NCBI RefSeq assembly: GCF_036014215.1
Contig: NZ_CP107921.1
Coordinates: forward strand, 1,621,501 to 1,685,500
Length of the DNA: 64,000 nucleotides
Direction of reading: 5' to 3'
Source of the DNA: Streptomyces sp. NBC_00440
GTDB taxonomy: Bacteria; Actinomycetota; Actinomycetes; Streptomycetales; Streptomycetaceae
Shown here: positions 46,903 to 54,701 of the stretch, in pieces
Position numbering within the stretch: position 1 is the stretch's first letter
Layout of the letters: each line of letters begins with the position of its first letter
Made by a program: the position numbers and the translations under genes
The notes under the pieces: generated by a model
What the model was told of the DNA's origin: nothing
The model's input: only the letters and a program-made list of their open reading frames with translations
The model's database searches: none

Positions 46903-47892
46903 TCAGGCGTCGATGCCGTCCTTGTCCGACGCCCCGGCCGCCTCCGCTGCCGCTTGCTTCCTGCTGGCGAGGAGGCTGGTGACCGTGGTGACGATCAGCA
47001 CGCCGCAGATGACCGCCAGCGAGACGGGGATGGAGATCTCCGGGACGGGCACCCCGGACTCGTGCAGCGCGTGCAGCAGCAACTTGACGCCGATGAAGCC
47101 GAGGATGACCGACAGCCCGTAGCTGAGGTGCACCAGCTTCTTCAGCAGGCCGCCTATGAGGAAGTACAGCTGGCGCAGCCCCATGAGGGCGAAGGCGTTG
47201 GCCGTGAAGACGATGTACGGGTCCTTGGTGAGGCCGAAGATCGCGGGGATCGAGTCCATCGCGAACAGCACGTCGGTGGTGCCGATGGCGAGCATCACGA
47301 CCATCAGCGGCGTCATGATCCGCTTGCCGTTCTGCTGGATGAAGAGCTTGGTGCCGTGGTAGCGGTCGGCCACGCCGAAACGCCGCTCGACCGACTTGAG
47401 GAGGCGGTTCTCCTCGAACTCCTCTTCCTCGTCGCCCGAACGCGCTTCCTTGATGAGCTTCCAGGCGGTGTAGATCAGGAACGCACCGAAGAGGAAGAAG
47501 ACCCACGAGAAGCCGGCGATGATCGCCGCGCCCGCCGCGATGAAGACCGCACGCAGCACCAGGGCTATCAGGACACCGAACAGCAGCACCCGCTGCTGCA
47601 GGTGGGACGGCACCGAGAACTTCGCCATGATCAGGATGAAGACGAAGAGGTTGTCGACGCTCAGCGACTTCTCGGTGATGAAGCCCGCGAAGAACTCGCC
47701 GGACGCCTGGCCGCCGCCGAAGAGCAGCAGGCCGAGGCCGAAGAGCGCGGCCAGGGCGATCCAGACCACGGTCCAGACACCGGCCTCCTTGACCGATACG
47801 TCATGGGGCTTGCGACCGATCACGAAGTCGGCCGCGATCAGGGCGCCCAGGCCAAGAATGGTCAGGGCCCACAGGGTCAGTGACACGTCCAT
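46903..47892 (-). CDS. TerC-family membrane protein (probable metal exporter)
   Basis: A 329-residue integral membrane protein with about eight helices. Key family residues are GEFFAGFITEKSLSVDNLFVFILIMAKFSVP, containing the conserved Asp-Asn, and VMLAIGTTDVLFAMDSIPAIFGLTKDPYIVFTANAFALMGLRQLYF. A charged loop GDEEEEFEENRLL separates the halves. TerC/Alx proteins are linked to manganese export and tellurite or alkaline stress. ATG 47892 is preceded by GGAGG, which lies inside a small hairpin and downstream of a yybP-ykoY-like leader. This strongly supports a manganese role. The nearby TerD genes complete a small ter-like group. Confidence 0.92.
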   Translation of the reverse strand: MDVSLTLWALTILGLGALIAADFVIGRKPHDVSVKEAGVWTVVWIALAALFGLGLLLFGGGQASGEFFAGFITEKSLSVDNLFVFILIMAKFSVPSHLQQRVLLFGVLIALVLRAVFIAAGAAIIAGFSWVFFLFGAFLIYTAWKLIKEARSGDEEEEFEENRLLKSVERRFGVADRYHGTKLFIQQNGKRIMTPLMVVMLAIGTTDVLFAMDSIPAIFGLTKDPYIVFTANAFALMGLRQLYFLIGGLLKKLVHLSYGLSVILGFIGVKLLLHALHESGVPVPEISIPVSLAVICGVLIVTTVTSLLASRKQAAAEAAGASDKDGIDA

Positions 47893-47893
47893 T

Positions 47894-47906
47894 ACGCCTC
47901 CGGCGT
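47894..47906 (-). promoter_or_regulatory. Hairpin that can hide the TerC ribosome site
   Basis: On the minus strand ACGCC GGA GGCGT forms a 5-bp hairpin directly before ATG 47892. It includes the GGAGG Shine-Dalgarno site. This is a likely translational expression platform for the riboswitch upstream. Confidence 0.5.
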
Positions 47907-47935
47907 TTGCTACGGCTACTTGATCAGCGTCGTCG

Positions 47936-48052
47936 CTGCCGGAGGTCTCTTCCACCCGCGCCGGACGGACCGGCTCATCGGGCCGGCGCCCCGGGACCTG
48001 ACAGGTCCGTACTGACGGGTGCGCCGCACTTGGGGAGTACTCCCCTCCGCAC
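47936..48052 (-). promoter_or_regulatory. yybP-ykoY family (manganese) riboswitch
   Basis: Read on the minus strand, the leader starts with the hallmark GGAGGGGAGUA and ends with GAAGAGACCUCC. The closing helix GGAGG/CCUCC pairs 48044-48048 with 47941-47945. The GGGGAGUA and AGACC consensus loops of the manganese-sensing class are both kept, with GC-rich helices between. The downstream gene is a TerC-type transporter, a classic target of this class. Boundaries are approximate. Confidence 0.8.
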
Positions 48053-48089
48053 CAAGAACAGTACAGGGAACACCAAGGGAAGGTAAAGA

Positions 48090-48112
48090 GCTTGGTAAAG
48101 AATAATCCAAGC
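48090..48112. repeat. Inverted repeat and direct repeats upstream of the TerC riboswitch
   Basis: GCTTGG (48090-48095) and CCAAGC (48107-48112) are exact inverted 6-mers 11 nt apart. GGTAAAGA occurs twice, at 48082 and 48094. The stretch is AT-rich for this genome. A regulator site or promoter for TerC is likely here but not identified. Confidence 0.35.
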
Positions 48113-48184
48113 ACGCAGGTCAAGAGTGCAGAGAGGTACGGAGACGGCAGCGATCCGGGAGGACCGGAAGGGCCTGAAGGCACC

Positions 48185-50161
48185 TCAAGGGGCTGGGGGA
48201 ACCGGTCGGGGCCAGACTCGGCGGGCCGCGGCGACCTGGTCGAGCACGTTCCGCAGCACCTCACTGCCCGGTGGCGGCAGCGACGGTTCGTACGTCCAGG
48301 CATGCCCGACCCAGGGGTCGGCTATGTGGTCGTCCGGGACCGGGGTGATGCGCAGCAGCGAACGCCATAGCGGGTCGAGCACCGGACCGTACTCCCGTGC
48401 GTCCTCCCGGTCGGCGACCATCAGCAGATGGACACCGACGGAGGGCCCCTCGTCGGCCAGGTAGCGCAGGTGTGTGAGGGCGCGGTCATCGAAACCGTGC
48501 GGGAAGTCGTTGACGATCAGCAGCTGCTCCGCCGGGTCCAGATCCGGCGGGAGGGAGTCGGCCGCACCTCCGCGCACCGCCATCCGCACCAGATCCACCC
48601 GCTGCACCAGGCGCGCCAGTACGGCAGCCACCCCCTGCGCGCCGGTCGCCGGCGGTGCGTCGAGCACTCCGGAGGCGGTCAGCGGAGCCAGCGGTCCTGC
48701 GCCCGAGCCCGCCGGATCGATCACCTGCACGGTGAACTCCCCCGCCGGGTGGACGGCGAGCAGGCGAGCGGCGTGGGCGACGGCGGTGTCCATGGCGCGG
48801 GTGCGCAGCCCGGCGGAGTCCAGCTCCGCCCCGGATCCGGTACGGCCGCTGTCGACCCAGAGGCCGCGCTCAAGTGGCAGCCGCACCAGCATCGGGATGC
48901 GCAGCCCGGGACGGACCGGAAGGTGCAGATCACCGGCGCGCAGCGCGAGCGGAGCCTCGGCCGGGACGCGGTACCCGTGCCAGACGGGGTGGTCCCAGCG
49001 GGCGAAGGCCGGGGCCAGGGCCGGCTCGACCACCTCGGACTCGGCGACGAGCTGGTCGAGGTCCCGGTCGAGCACCTCTCGTGCCCGAGCTGCCAGCCCG
49101 TCCCGCTTCTCCTGCGCCTGTCTCCGGGCTTCGGCACCTGCGGAACCGGTACGGCTGCGCGGGTCGGAGAGCGCCTCGTCGATCTCGCGTTCCAGACGCG
49201 AGTCGGCGAAATCGACAGCGCTGCGGTACGCGGCGGCCGCCCGGGATAGGTCCTCGAACATGCCCCGGACCTGGTTGTACAGACGCTCCTCCATGGACCA
49301 GCCGGTGGCGTCGCCCGCGACGGGCCGGTGCTGCTCGCCGGGCCGGGGGCCGGGCACAGCCGGGGGCGGCGTCGGAGGCGCGGCGCGCTGCCGGCGCGGA
49401 TGCGTGTAGTCGACCGGGCCGCCCTCGGGGCGCCCGCCGGCTCCGGGAACGCCCGGTCCCTCGCCCGGCACCGGTCGCGGGGACTGTGGCACGGGGGTGG
49501 TGGCACGTTCCTCGGGACGGTCACCGAAGCCCGGGCCGGGACGCACATCGCCGCCCGGCACGGTATGCGGCGGGGCCTGCGCGGTGCACGGCGGGGCCAC
49601 CGAGCGGGCCGCGCTGCCGACGGCTGCGGCCTGGATCGCGTCCGCGAGGTCCCGGGCGCCCGGCAGCCCCTGGTCACCGAGCAGATCGGCAAGGCCGCCC
49701 GCGTACCCCTGGCCGACGGCACGGACCTTCCAGGCTCCCTGTCTGCGGTAGAGCTCCAGGGCGACGACTGCCGACTCGGCGCCCAGTCCGGTGATGGTGT
49801 AGCTGACGACCTCCGCACCGGCCGGCCCGGTGACAGCGGTGAAGGGTGCGGCGACGGAGGCGAACGAGCTGGGGCCGCCGGGGCCGGTGGGCAGAGCCAG
49901 CAGGACGTTCACCCGGTGCACGGCCTCCGGCAGTGCTTCCAGGTCCACCGCGAGCCGGTGGTCCGCCGCCGCCTGCCGGGACACTTCGAGGCCGGGCAGC
50001 TGCGGAGATCCGGGATGGGCCACCCACTCCGCGCCGCGGACCCGGCCCTGCTCGTCGCTGAGCGTGGCACCGGCCAGGACCGGCTTCCCTGCCGACACCC
50101 GGATTTCCAGTCGGGCCACGGGCAGGGGATGGTTCTGCCCCCGGACCAGCTCGGCCGTCAT
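48185..50161 (-). CDS. TerD-domain protein with a long C-terminal extension
   Basis: A 658-residue soluble protein. Residues 1-190 resemble a TerD/tellurium-resistance domain (LPEAVHRVNVLLAL, VSYTITGLGAESAVVALELYRRQGAWKVRAVGQGYAGGL). A Pro/Gly/Arg linker spans about 200-300. Residues 310-400 are helical and highly charged, with coiled-coil potential (ERLYNQVRGMFEDLSRAAAAYRS). Residues 410-650 form an alpha/beta domain with VRLPLERGLWVDSGRTGSG and EQLLIVNDFPHGFDDRALTHLRYLADEGPSVGVHLLMVAD, like an FtsK/TraD-type module whose Walker A lacks a clear GKT. ATG 50161 is used. It is downstream of a second TerD gene after a hairpin. Confidence 0.75.
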   Translation of the reverse strand: MTAELVRGQNHPLPVARLEIRVSAGKPVLAGATLSDEQGRVRGAEWVAHPGSPQLPGLEVSRQAAADHRLAVDLEALPEAVHRVNVLLALPTGPGGPSSFASVAAPFTAVTGPAGAEVVSYTITGLGAESAVVALELYRRQGAWKVRAVGQGYAGGLADLLGDQGLPGARDLADAIQAAAVGSAARSVAPPCTAQAPPHTVPGGDVRPGPGFGDRPEERATTPVPQSPRPVPGEGPGVPGAGGRPEGGPVDYTHPRRQRAAPPTPPPAVPGPRPGEQHRPVAGDATGWSMEERLYNQVRGMFEDLSRAAAAYRSAVDFADSRLEREIDEALSDPRSRTGSAGAEARRQAQEKRDGLAARAREVLDRDLDQLVAESEVVEPALAPAFARWDHPVWHGYRVPAEAPLALRAGDLHLPVRPGLRIPMLVRLPLERGLWVDSGRTGSGAELDSAGLRTRAMDTAVAHAARLLAVHPAGEFTVQVIDPAGSGAGPLAPLTASGVLDAPPATGAQGVAAVLARLVQRVDLVRMAVRGGAADSLPPDLDPAEQLLIVNDFPHGFDDRALTHLRYLADEGPSVGVHLLMVADREDAREYGPVLDPLWRSLLRITPVPDDHIADPWVGHAWTYEPSLPPPGSEVLRNVLDQVAAARRVWPRPVPPAP

Positions 50162-50225
50162 CGCGCGTGTCCCCTCGTCGCGTTGCACTCGGTCGTCAGC
50201 TTGCGGTTCCGCCGGCCGGAACAGC

Positions 50226-50258
50226 CAGTTCCCGGCAGCCTCGTGCTGCCGGGAACTG
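50226..50258. terminator. Hairpin between the two TerD-domain genes
   Basis: Perfect 14-bp arms (50226-50239 and 50245-50258) begin CAGTTCCCGGCAGC and enclose CTCGT. It follows the short terD gene on the minus strand by 54 bp. It should reduce read-through into the 658-residue TerD-domain gene. Confidence 0.75.
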
Positions 50259-50311
50259 CTCGCGCACTCTCGGAGAGAGCCGGGTGGTGGTGACCGGCCG
50301 GGTGGTGGCGC

Positions 50312-50914
50312 CTACAGGTGCGGCAGGATCGCCGGCATCAGGTCCTGGAACGTGCGGCCGTTGGCCGGGTTGCCGATGGCCGTCATCTGCCAGCCACCGC
50401 CCGAACGGTGCACCTTCGCCATGATCTGGGCCGTGAACTGGCCGCCGCCGTCGAGCGTGTAGCGGGCGAGCTCTTCGCCGTTGGTCTCGTCGACGATGCG
50501 GCAGAAGGCGTTCTGCACCTCCTGGAACGTCTGACCGGTGAACGAGTTCACCGTGAAGACGATCTGGTCGATGTGGACCGGGACCCGGGCGAGATCGACG
50601 AGGATCGCCTCGTCGTCGCCGCCCTGGCCCGCGCCGCCGACCAGGTTGTCACCGGTGTGCTTCACCGAGCCGTCGTCGCTGACGAGGTGGCGGAAGAACA
50701 CCACGTCCACGGGCTGCTTGTCGGCGAACAACACCGCCGATGCGTCGAGGTCGATCTCCCGGGTGCGGGAACCGAACAGCCCACGGCGCGGTGCCGCCTG
50801 CCAGCCGAGTCCCATCCGCACCGCCGTCAGGGTGCCCCCGTCGTTCTTCTGCAGGCTGATGGCCTGCCCCTTGGTCAGATTGACGCCAGGGCCCTTGGCA
50901 AAATTGGCCGTCAC
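50312..50914 (-). CDS. TerD-family tellurium/stress resistance protein
   Basis: A 200-residue calcium-binding TerD-type protein. The N-terminus NFAKGPGVNLTKGQAISLQKNDGGTLTAVRMGLGW is diagnostic. The core has IDLDASAVLFADKQPVDVVFFRH and the acidic GDDEAILVDLARVPVHIDQIVFTVNSF. The C-terminus has FCRIVDETNGEELARYTLDG and HRSGGGWQMTAIG. This member carries the extra RRGLFGSRTR insert common in Streptomyces. GTG 50914 lies 7 nt after an AAGGGA site. TerD proteins accompany tellurite, phage and stress phenotypes; in Streptomyces they also affect development. Confidence 0.9.
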   Translation of the reverse strand: MTANFAKGPGVNLTKGQAISLQKNDGGTLTAVRMGLGWQAAPRRGLFGSRTREIDLDASAVLFADKQPVDVVFFRHLVSDDGSVKHTGDNLVGGAGQGGDDEAILVDLARVPVHIDQIVFTVNSFTGQTFQEVQNAFCRIVDETNGEELARYTLDGGGQFTAQIMAKVHRSGGGWQMTAIGNPANGRTFQDLMPAILPHL

Positions 50915-51005
50915 GCGCTGTCCCTTCTTCCTGTTTCCCCACGTTTTCCCCGCACCCTACGCAGTCGCGCGGACACCGCAGGAGGGCCGGGGCGTTTTTG
51001 TGTCG

Positions 51006-51137
51006 CTCTTGCAACAGTCGTCCTGGCAAGAGCCGTTCTGGCAAGAGCTGTTCCGGCAGCAGCACTTCTGGCAGTAGCGGTTCTGTCAGGAGCCGCTCCT
51101 GCGATCGCTCCTGCACCAGTCGTTCTGCGACAGCAGG
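51006..51137. repeat. 15-bp tandem repeat array between uvrB and terD
   Basis: About nine imperfect units follow the pattern TTCTGGCAAGAGCTG. Six are in exact 15-bp register at 51006-51095, then one 12-bp unit and two more 15-bp units. The array fills half of the 247 bp between the uvrB stop and the TerD start. On the minus strand it would encode repeats like LLPER, but no start or ribosome site supports a gene. Confidence 0.85.
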
Positions 51138-51161
51138 GTCGGCTGGGTCAGGCCGGGCGGG

Positions 51162-53294
51162 TCAGGCCAGCCCGCCCTCCTTCATCTGGCGCAACTCCTT
51201 CTTCAGCTCACCGACTTCGTCACGGAGCCGGGCGGCCACCTCGAACTGCAGGTCCGCTGCGGCGGCGCGCATCCGCTCGGTCATCTCCTCGATGATCCCG
51301 GCCAGTTCCTCGGCGGGGCGGTCGGTCGGGACCTTCCTCGCCCCCTTCGCGCTCTTGCCGCCCTTGACTGCCGCACCGCCCAGCGCGGGCACCGGGGCCT
51401 GCGGCTGCTTCCCGTCCTTCGCCTTGCGGTAACCCGTGCCGAGCAGCTGCTCGGTGTCGACCTCCTCGCGCGCGATCGTCGCGACGATGTCGTTGATCTT
51501 CTTACGCAGCGGCTGCGGGTCGAGCCCGCGCTCCTTGTTGTACGCGACCTGCTTCTCGCGGCGGCGGTTGGTCTCCTCGATGGCCTTCTCCATCGCCGGG
51601 GTGACCCGGTCCGCGTACATGTGGACCTGCCCGGAGACATTCCGCGCCGCACGGCCGATCGTCTGGATCAGCGACGTGCCCGACCGGAGGAAGCCTTCCT
51701 TGTCGGCGTCGAGGATGGCGACCAGCGACACCTCGGGGAGGTCGAGCCCCTCACGCAGCAGGTTGATGCCGACCAGCACGTCGTACTCCCCCGCCCGCAG
51801 CTCGCGCAGCAGCTCGATACGGCGCAGCGTGTCCACATCACTGTGCAGATAGCGCACCTGGATGCCCAGGTTGAGGAAGTAGTCGGTCAGGTCTTCGGCC
51901 ATCTTCTTGGTGAGCGTGGTGACCAGGACCCGCTCGTCCTTCTCGGTACGCGTACGGATCTCGTGGACCAGGTCGTCGATCTGTCCCTCGGTGGGCTTGA
52001 CGACGACCTCGGGGTCGACGAGCCCGGTGGGGCGGATGATCTGCTCCACGAAGCCGTCGCCCCGGGAGAGTTCGTACTTTCCCGGTGTGGCGGAGAGGTA
52101 GACGGTCTGCCCGATGCGCTTCTGGAACTCCTCCCACTTCAGCGGCCTGTTGTCCAGGGCGGACGGCAGCCGGAAGCCGTGGTCGACCAGGGTGCGCTTG
52201 CGGGAGGCGTCGCCCTCGTACATCGCGCCGATCTGCGGAACGGTGACATGCGACTCGTCCAGGACGAGCAGGAAGTCCTCCGGGAAGTAGTCGATGAGGG
52301 TGTTGGGTGCCGTGCCGGGGTCGCGGCCGTCGAAGTGCATCGAGTAGTTCTCGACACCGGAGCAGCTGCCGATCTGGCGCAACATCTCCAGGTCGTAGGT
52401 GGTGCGCATGCGCAGCCGCTGGGACTCCAGCATCTTGCCCTGCTTGTCCAGCTCCGCGAGCCGCTCCTCCAGCTCCTTCTCGATGCCGTTGACCGCCTTC
52501 TCCATGCGCTCCGGGCCCGCCACGTAGTGGGTCGCCGGGAAGATGTAGAGGGACTCGTCCTCGCTGATGATCTCGCCGGTGAGCGGGTGCAGCGTGGAGA
52601 GCGCCTCGATCTCGTCGCCGAACATCTCGATCCGGACGGCGAGCTCCTCGTACACCGGGAAGATCTCGATGGTGTCGCCCCGTACCCGGAAGGTGCCCCG
52701 GGTGAACGCAACGTCATTGCGCGTGTACTGGATGTCGACAAACCGGCGCAGCAGCTCGTCCCGGTCCAGCTCCTCGCCGACCTTGAGGGACACCATCCGG
52801 TCCACGTACTCCTGCGGCGTGCCGAGGCCGTAGATGCAGGAGACCGAGGCGACCACGACCACGTCGCGGCGGGTCAGCAGCGAGTTCGTCGCGGAGTGGC
52901 GCAGGCGCTCGACCTCCTCGTTGATCGAGGAGTCCTTCTCGATGTACGTATCGGACTGCGGTACGTACGCCTCGGGCTGGTAGTAGTCGTAGTACGAGAC
53001 GAAGTACTCGACGGCGTTGTTGGGGAGCAACTCGCGGAACTCGTTCGCCAGCTGGGCGGCGAGCGTCTTGTTCGGCGCCATCACCAGCGTGGGGCGCTGA
53101 AGCTTCTCGATCATCCAGGCGGTGGTCGCCGACTTGCCTGTGCCGGTCGCACCGAGCAGGACGACATCCTTCTCACCTGCACGGATACGCTTTTCGAGGT
53201 CAGCGATGGCCGTCGGCTGGTCACCGCTGGGCTGGTAGGGACTGACGACCTCGAAAGGCGCCACCGTGCGTTCGATCTTGGAAACGGGCCGCAT
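51162..53294 (-). CDS. uvrB: Excinuclease ABC subunit B
   Basis: DNA damage verification helicase-like ATPase that recruits UvrC. It has 710 residues. Walker A is [10 protein letters not shown], followed by [18 protein letters not shown]. The beta-hairpin is seen in [27 protein letters not shown]. The DESH box is [21 protein letters not shown], and motifs V-VI are [22 protein letters not shown] and [18 protein letters not shown]. The C-terminal UVR motif is [27 protein letters not shown] 53294 was chosen; the longer open frame crosses the promoter. It is divergent from the alkyltransferase gene. Confidence 0.97.
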   Translation of the reverse strand: MRPVSKIERTVAPFEVVSPYQPSGDQPTAIADLEKRIRAGEKDVVLLGATGTGKSATTAWMIEKLQRPTLVMAPNKTLAAQLANEFRELLPNNAVEYFVSYYDYYQPEAYVPQSDTYIEKDSSINEEVERLRHSATNSLLTRRDVVVVASVSCIYGLGTPQEYVDRMVSLKVGEELDRDELLRRFVDIQYTRNDVAFTRGTFRVRGDTIEIFPVYEELAVRIEMFGDEIEALSTLHPLTGEIISEDESLYIFPATHYVAGPERMEKAVNGIEKELEERLAELDKQGKMLESQRLRMRTTYDLEMLRQIGSCSGVENYSMHFDGRDPGTAPNTLIDYFPEDFLLVLDESHVTVPQIGAMYEGDASRKRTLVDHGFRLPSALDNRPLKWEEFQKRIGQTVYLSATPGKYELSRGDGFVEQIIRPTGLVDPEVVVKPTEGQIDDLVHEIRTRTEKDERVLVTTLTKKMAEDLTDYFLNLGIQVRYLHSDVDTLRRIELLRELRAGEYDVLVGINLLREGLDLPEVSLVAILDADKEGFLRSGTSLIQTIGRAARNVSGQVHMYADRVTPAMEKAIEETNRRREKQVAYNKERGLDPQPLRKKINDIVATIAREEVDTEQLLGTGYRKAKDGKQPQAPVPALGGAAVKGGKSAKGARKVPTDRPAEELAGIIEEMTERMRAAAADLQFEVAARLRDEVGELKKELRQMKEGGLA

Positions 53295-53366
53295 GCAACC
53301 ACCGTACGACCACCCACTGACAACCGGGTCCGTCCGCCGCCCGGCCGCGCTGTCGGTGGGCCGCCG

Positions 53367-53372
53367 TACGGT
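53367..53372 (+). promoter_or_regulatory. -10 box TACGGT of a probable leaderless alkyltransferase transcript
   Basis: TACGGT ends 6 nt before GTG 53379, with only GGGGGC between. Confidence 0.4.
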
Positions 53373-53378
53373 GGGGGC

Positions 53379-53930
53379 GTGGAGAACGGAACGCAGGTCG
53401 TCGAGATCGAGTGGACCACGGTCGCCAGCGACATCGGTCCGCTGCTGCTGGCCGCGACCAGCAGGGGGCTGGTGAGCGTCATGTTCCATGCCGTTCCCGC
53501 GGTGCGCCGCAGGGCGCTGGAGCAGCTGACCGCACGGTTCGCTGCCGCGCCGGTCGAAGCGCCGGAATCGCCGCGGCTGGCGGAGCCCATACGCCAGCTG
53601 GCTGCCTACTTCGACGGTGACCTGCGCACCTTCACGCTGCCACTGGACTGGACACTGACCGCCGGGTTCAACCGCCGGGTGCTGCGCGAACTGGCGGACG
53701 GGGTGCCGTACGGGTCGGTCGTCGGGTACGGCGACCTCGCCCGCCGGGTGGGACAGCCGGCGGCCGCGCAGGCGGTGGGCGTCGCGATGGCATCGAACCC
53801 ACTCCCCGTCGTCGTGCCCTGTCACCGGGTGGTGGAGAGCGACGGCGGTCTGGGCGGATTCGGCGGTGGCACGGAGACGAAGCGGCAGCTCCTGGCGCTG
53901 GAGGGCGTGCTGCCGCAGCCCCTGTTCTGA
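53379..53930 (+). CDS. Methylated-DNA--protein-cysteine methyltransferase
   Basis: A 183-residue suicide repair protein of the Ogt/MGMT type. The acceptor Cys148 is in VVVPCHRVV, preceded by the Asn hinge in MASNPLP. The DNA-binding helix is [23 protein letters not shown] with the Arg finger and Tyr, and [18 protein letters not shown] closes the active site. The N-terminal domain is less conserved. GTG 53379 is preceded by TACGGT. Its divergence from uvrB groups three DNA-repair genes (uvrA, uvrB, alkyltransferase) within 12 kb. Confidence 0.94.
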   Translation: MENGTQVVEIEWTTVASDIGPLLLAATSRGLVSVMFHAVPAVRRRALEQLTARFAAAPVEAPESPRLAEPIRQLAAYFDGDLRTFTLPLDWTLTAGFNRRVLRELADGVPYGSVVGYGDLARRVGQPAAAQAVGVAMASNPLPVVVPCHRVVESDGGLGGFGGGTETKRQLLALEGVLPQPLF

Positions 53931-53947
53931 GCGTCGCCCGTACTGAG

Positions 53948-53999
53948 GTCGTCTGTTACGACCGTCGTCTGTTCTGGTCCGACCGTCGTCTGTTCTGGG
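53948..53999. repeat. Imperfect direct repeat after the alkyltransferase gene
   Basis: GTCGTCTGTT is repeated three times at 53948, 53964 and 53985, with short variable spacers. A second set, variants of CCTCAGATG and CCTCAGAGG, occurs at 54090-54135 and runs into the cupin 3' end. No gene is visible in this 196-bp gap. Confidence 0.7.
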
Positions 54000-54126
54000 T
54001 GTTCCTCGACGGCCGCGGCCTGCGCGGCCCCGGCCAGGCGCGCTGGGCGCCCCGGGGCCACGGCGGCCGGCGGGCCCGTGGTCAGTACCTTCAGAGGCTT
54101 CAGATGTCTCAAAGGCCTCAGATGCC

Positions 54127-54489
54127 TCAGAGGCTGATGTGGTACGCCTTGCGCAGCGTCTCGTGGACGGTCCAGGTCGTGCGGTCGCCCTCCCGCAGCA
54201 CACACGCGTCGCCGGGGCCGATCCGCAGCGTCTCGCCGCCCTCGACCGCGACGGTCGCACGCCCGCTGACGACCACGAACAGTTCGTTGGCCTCGGTGTC
54301 GGTCACCACTCCGGGCGTGATCTGCCAGATACCGCGCAGCTGTGTGCCGTCCGCGGACTCCCACAGGACCTTGCCGGTGACCACGGGGTCTCCGGACACG
54401 ATCTGCGCGGGGTCGAGCGGCTCGGGCTCCAGTTCGGCATCCGGTATGTGCACGGCGAAGGAGGGCGGTGTCTGATCACTTGTCGTCAT
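54127..54489 (-). CDS. Cupin-domain protein
   Basis: A 120-residue single-domain cupin of the DUF861 type. The two cupin motifs are present in reduced form: [28 protein letters not shown] and [21 protein letters not shown]. The usual first-motif histidines are replaced ([11 protein letters not shown]), so metal binding may be altered or absent. ATG 54489 (MTTSDQTPP) was chosen with an AAGG site 9 nt before it. It stands alone between the alkyltransferase and the divergent WGR protein. Its role is unknown; relatives include ethanolamine and ureidoglycolate-related enzymes. Confidence 0.8.
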   Translation of the reverse strand: MTTSDQTPPSFAVHIPDAELEPEPLDPAQIVSGDPVVTGKVLWESADGTQLRGIWQITPGVVTDTEANELFVVVSGRATVAVEGGETLRIGPGDACVLREGDRTTWTVHETLRKAYHISL

Positions 54490-54701
54490 GGCGGGCAACC
54501 TTAGCGACCGGGCCGGCCTGGATGAATCCGGTGTCCACGGGCCGTGCCGGCTGGACCATCACCTTCCCGTTCTGCTGGGCCATCACCTTCCCGTTCCGGC
54601 GGGAGCCTCACCGGGCGTGCGCGGCCGATTGTCAGTGGTCGCGTCTAGCTTGGAATCAGTTGGACAGGCCGGTCGGGCCGGTCCATGGGGAGGGGTGTGC
54701 T

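Noticed and set aside
50649..51116. A minus-strand gene encoding LLPER-type repeats
   Set aside because: It arises from the 15-bp array read through the terD 5' end in the wrong frame; no supported start.
51006..51137. CRISPR array
   Set aside because: The 15-bp units are contiguous and imperfect, with no spacers, and no cas gene is near.
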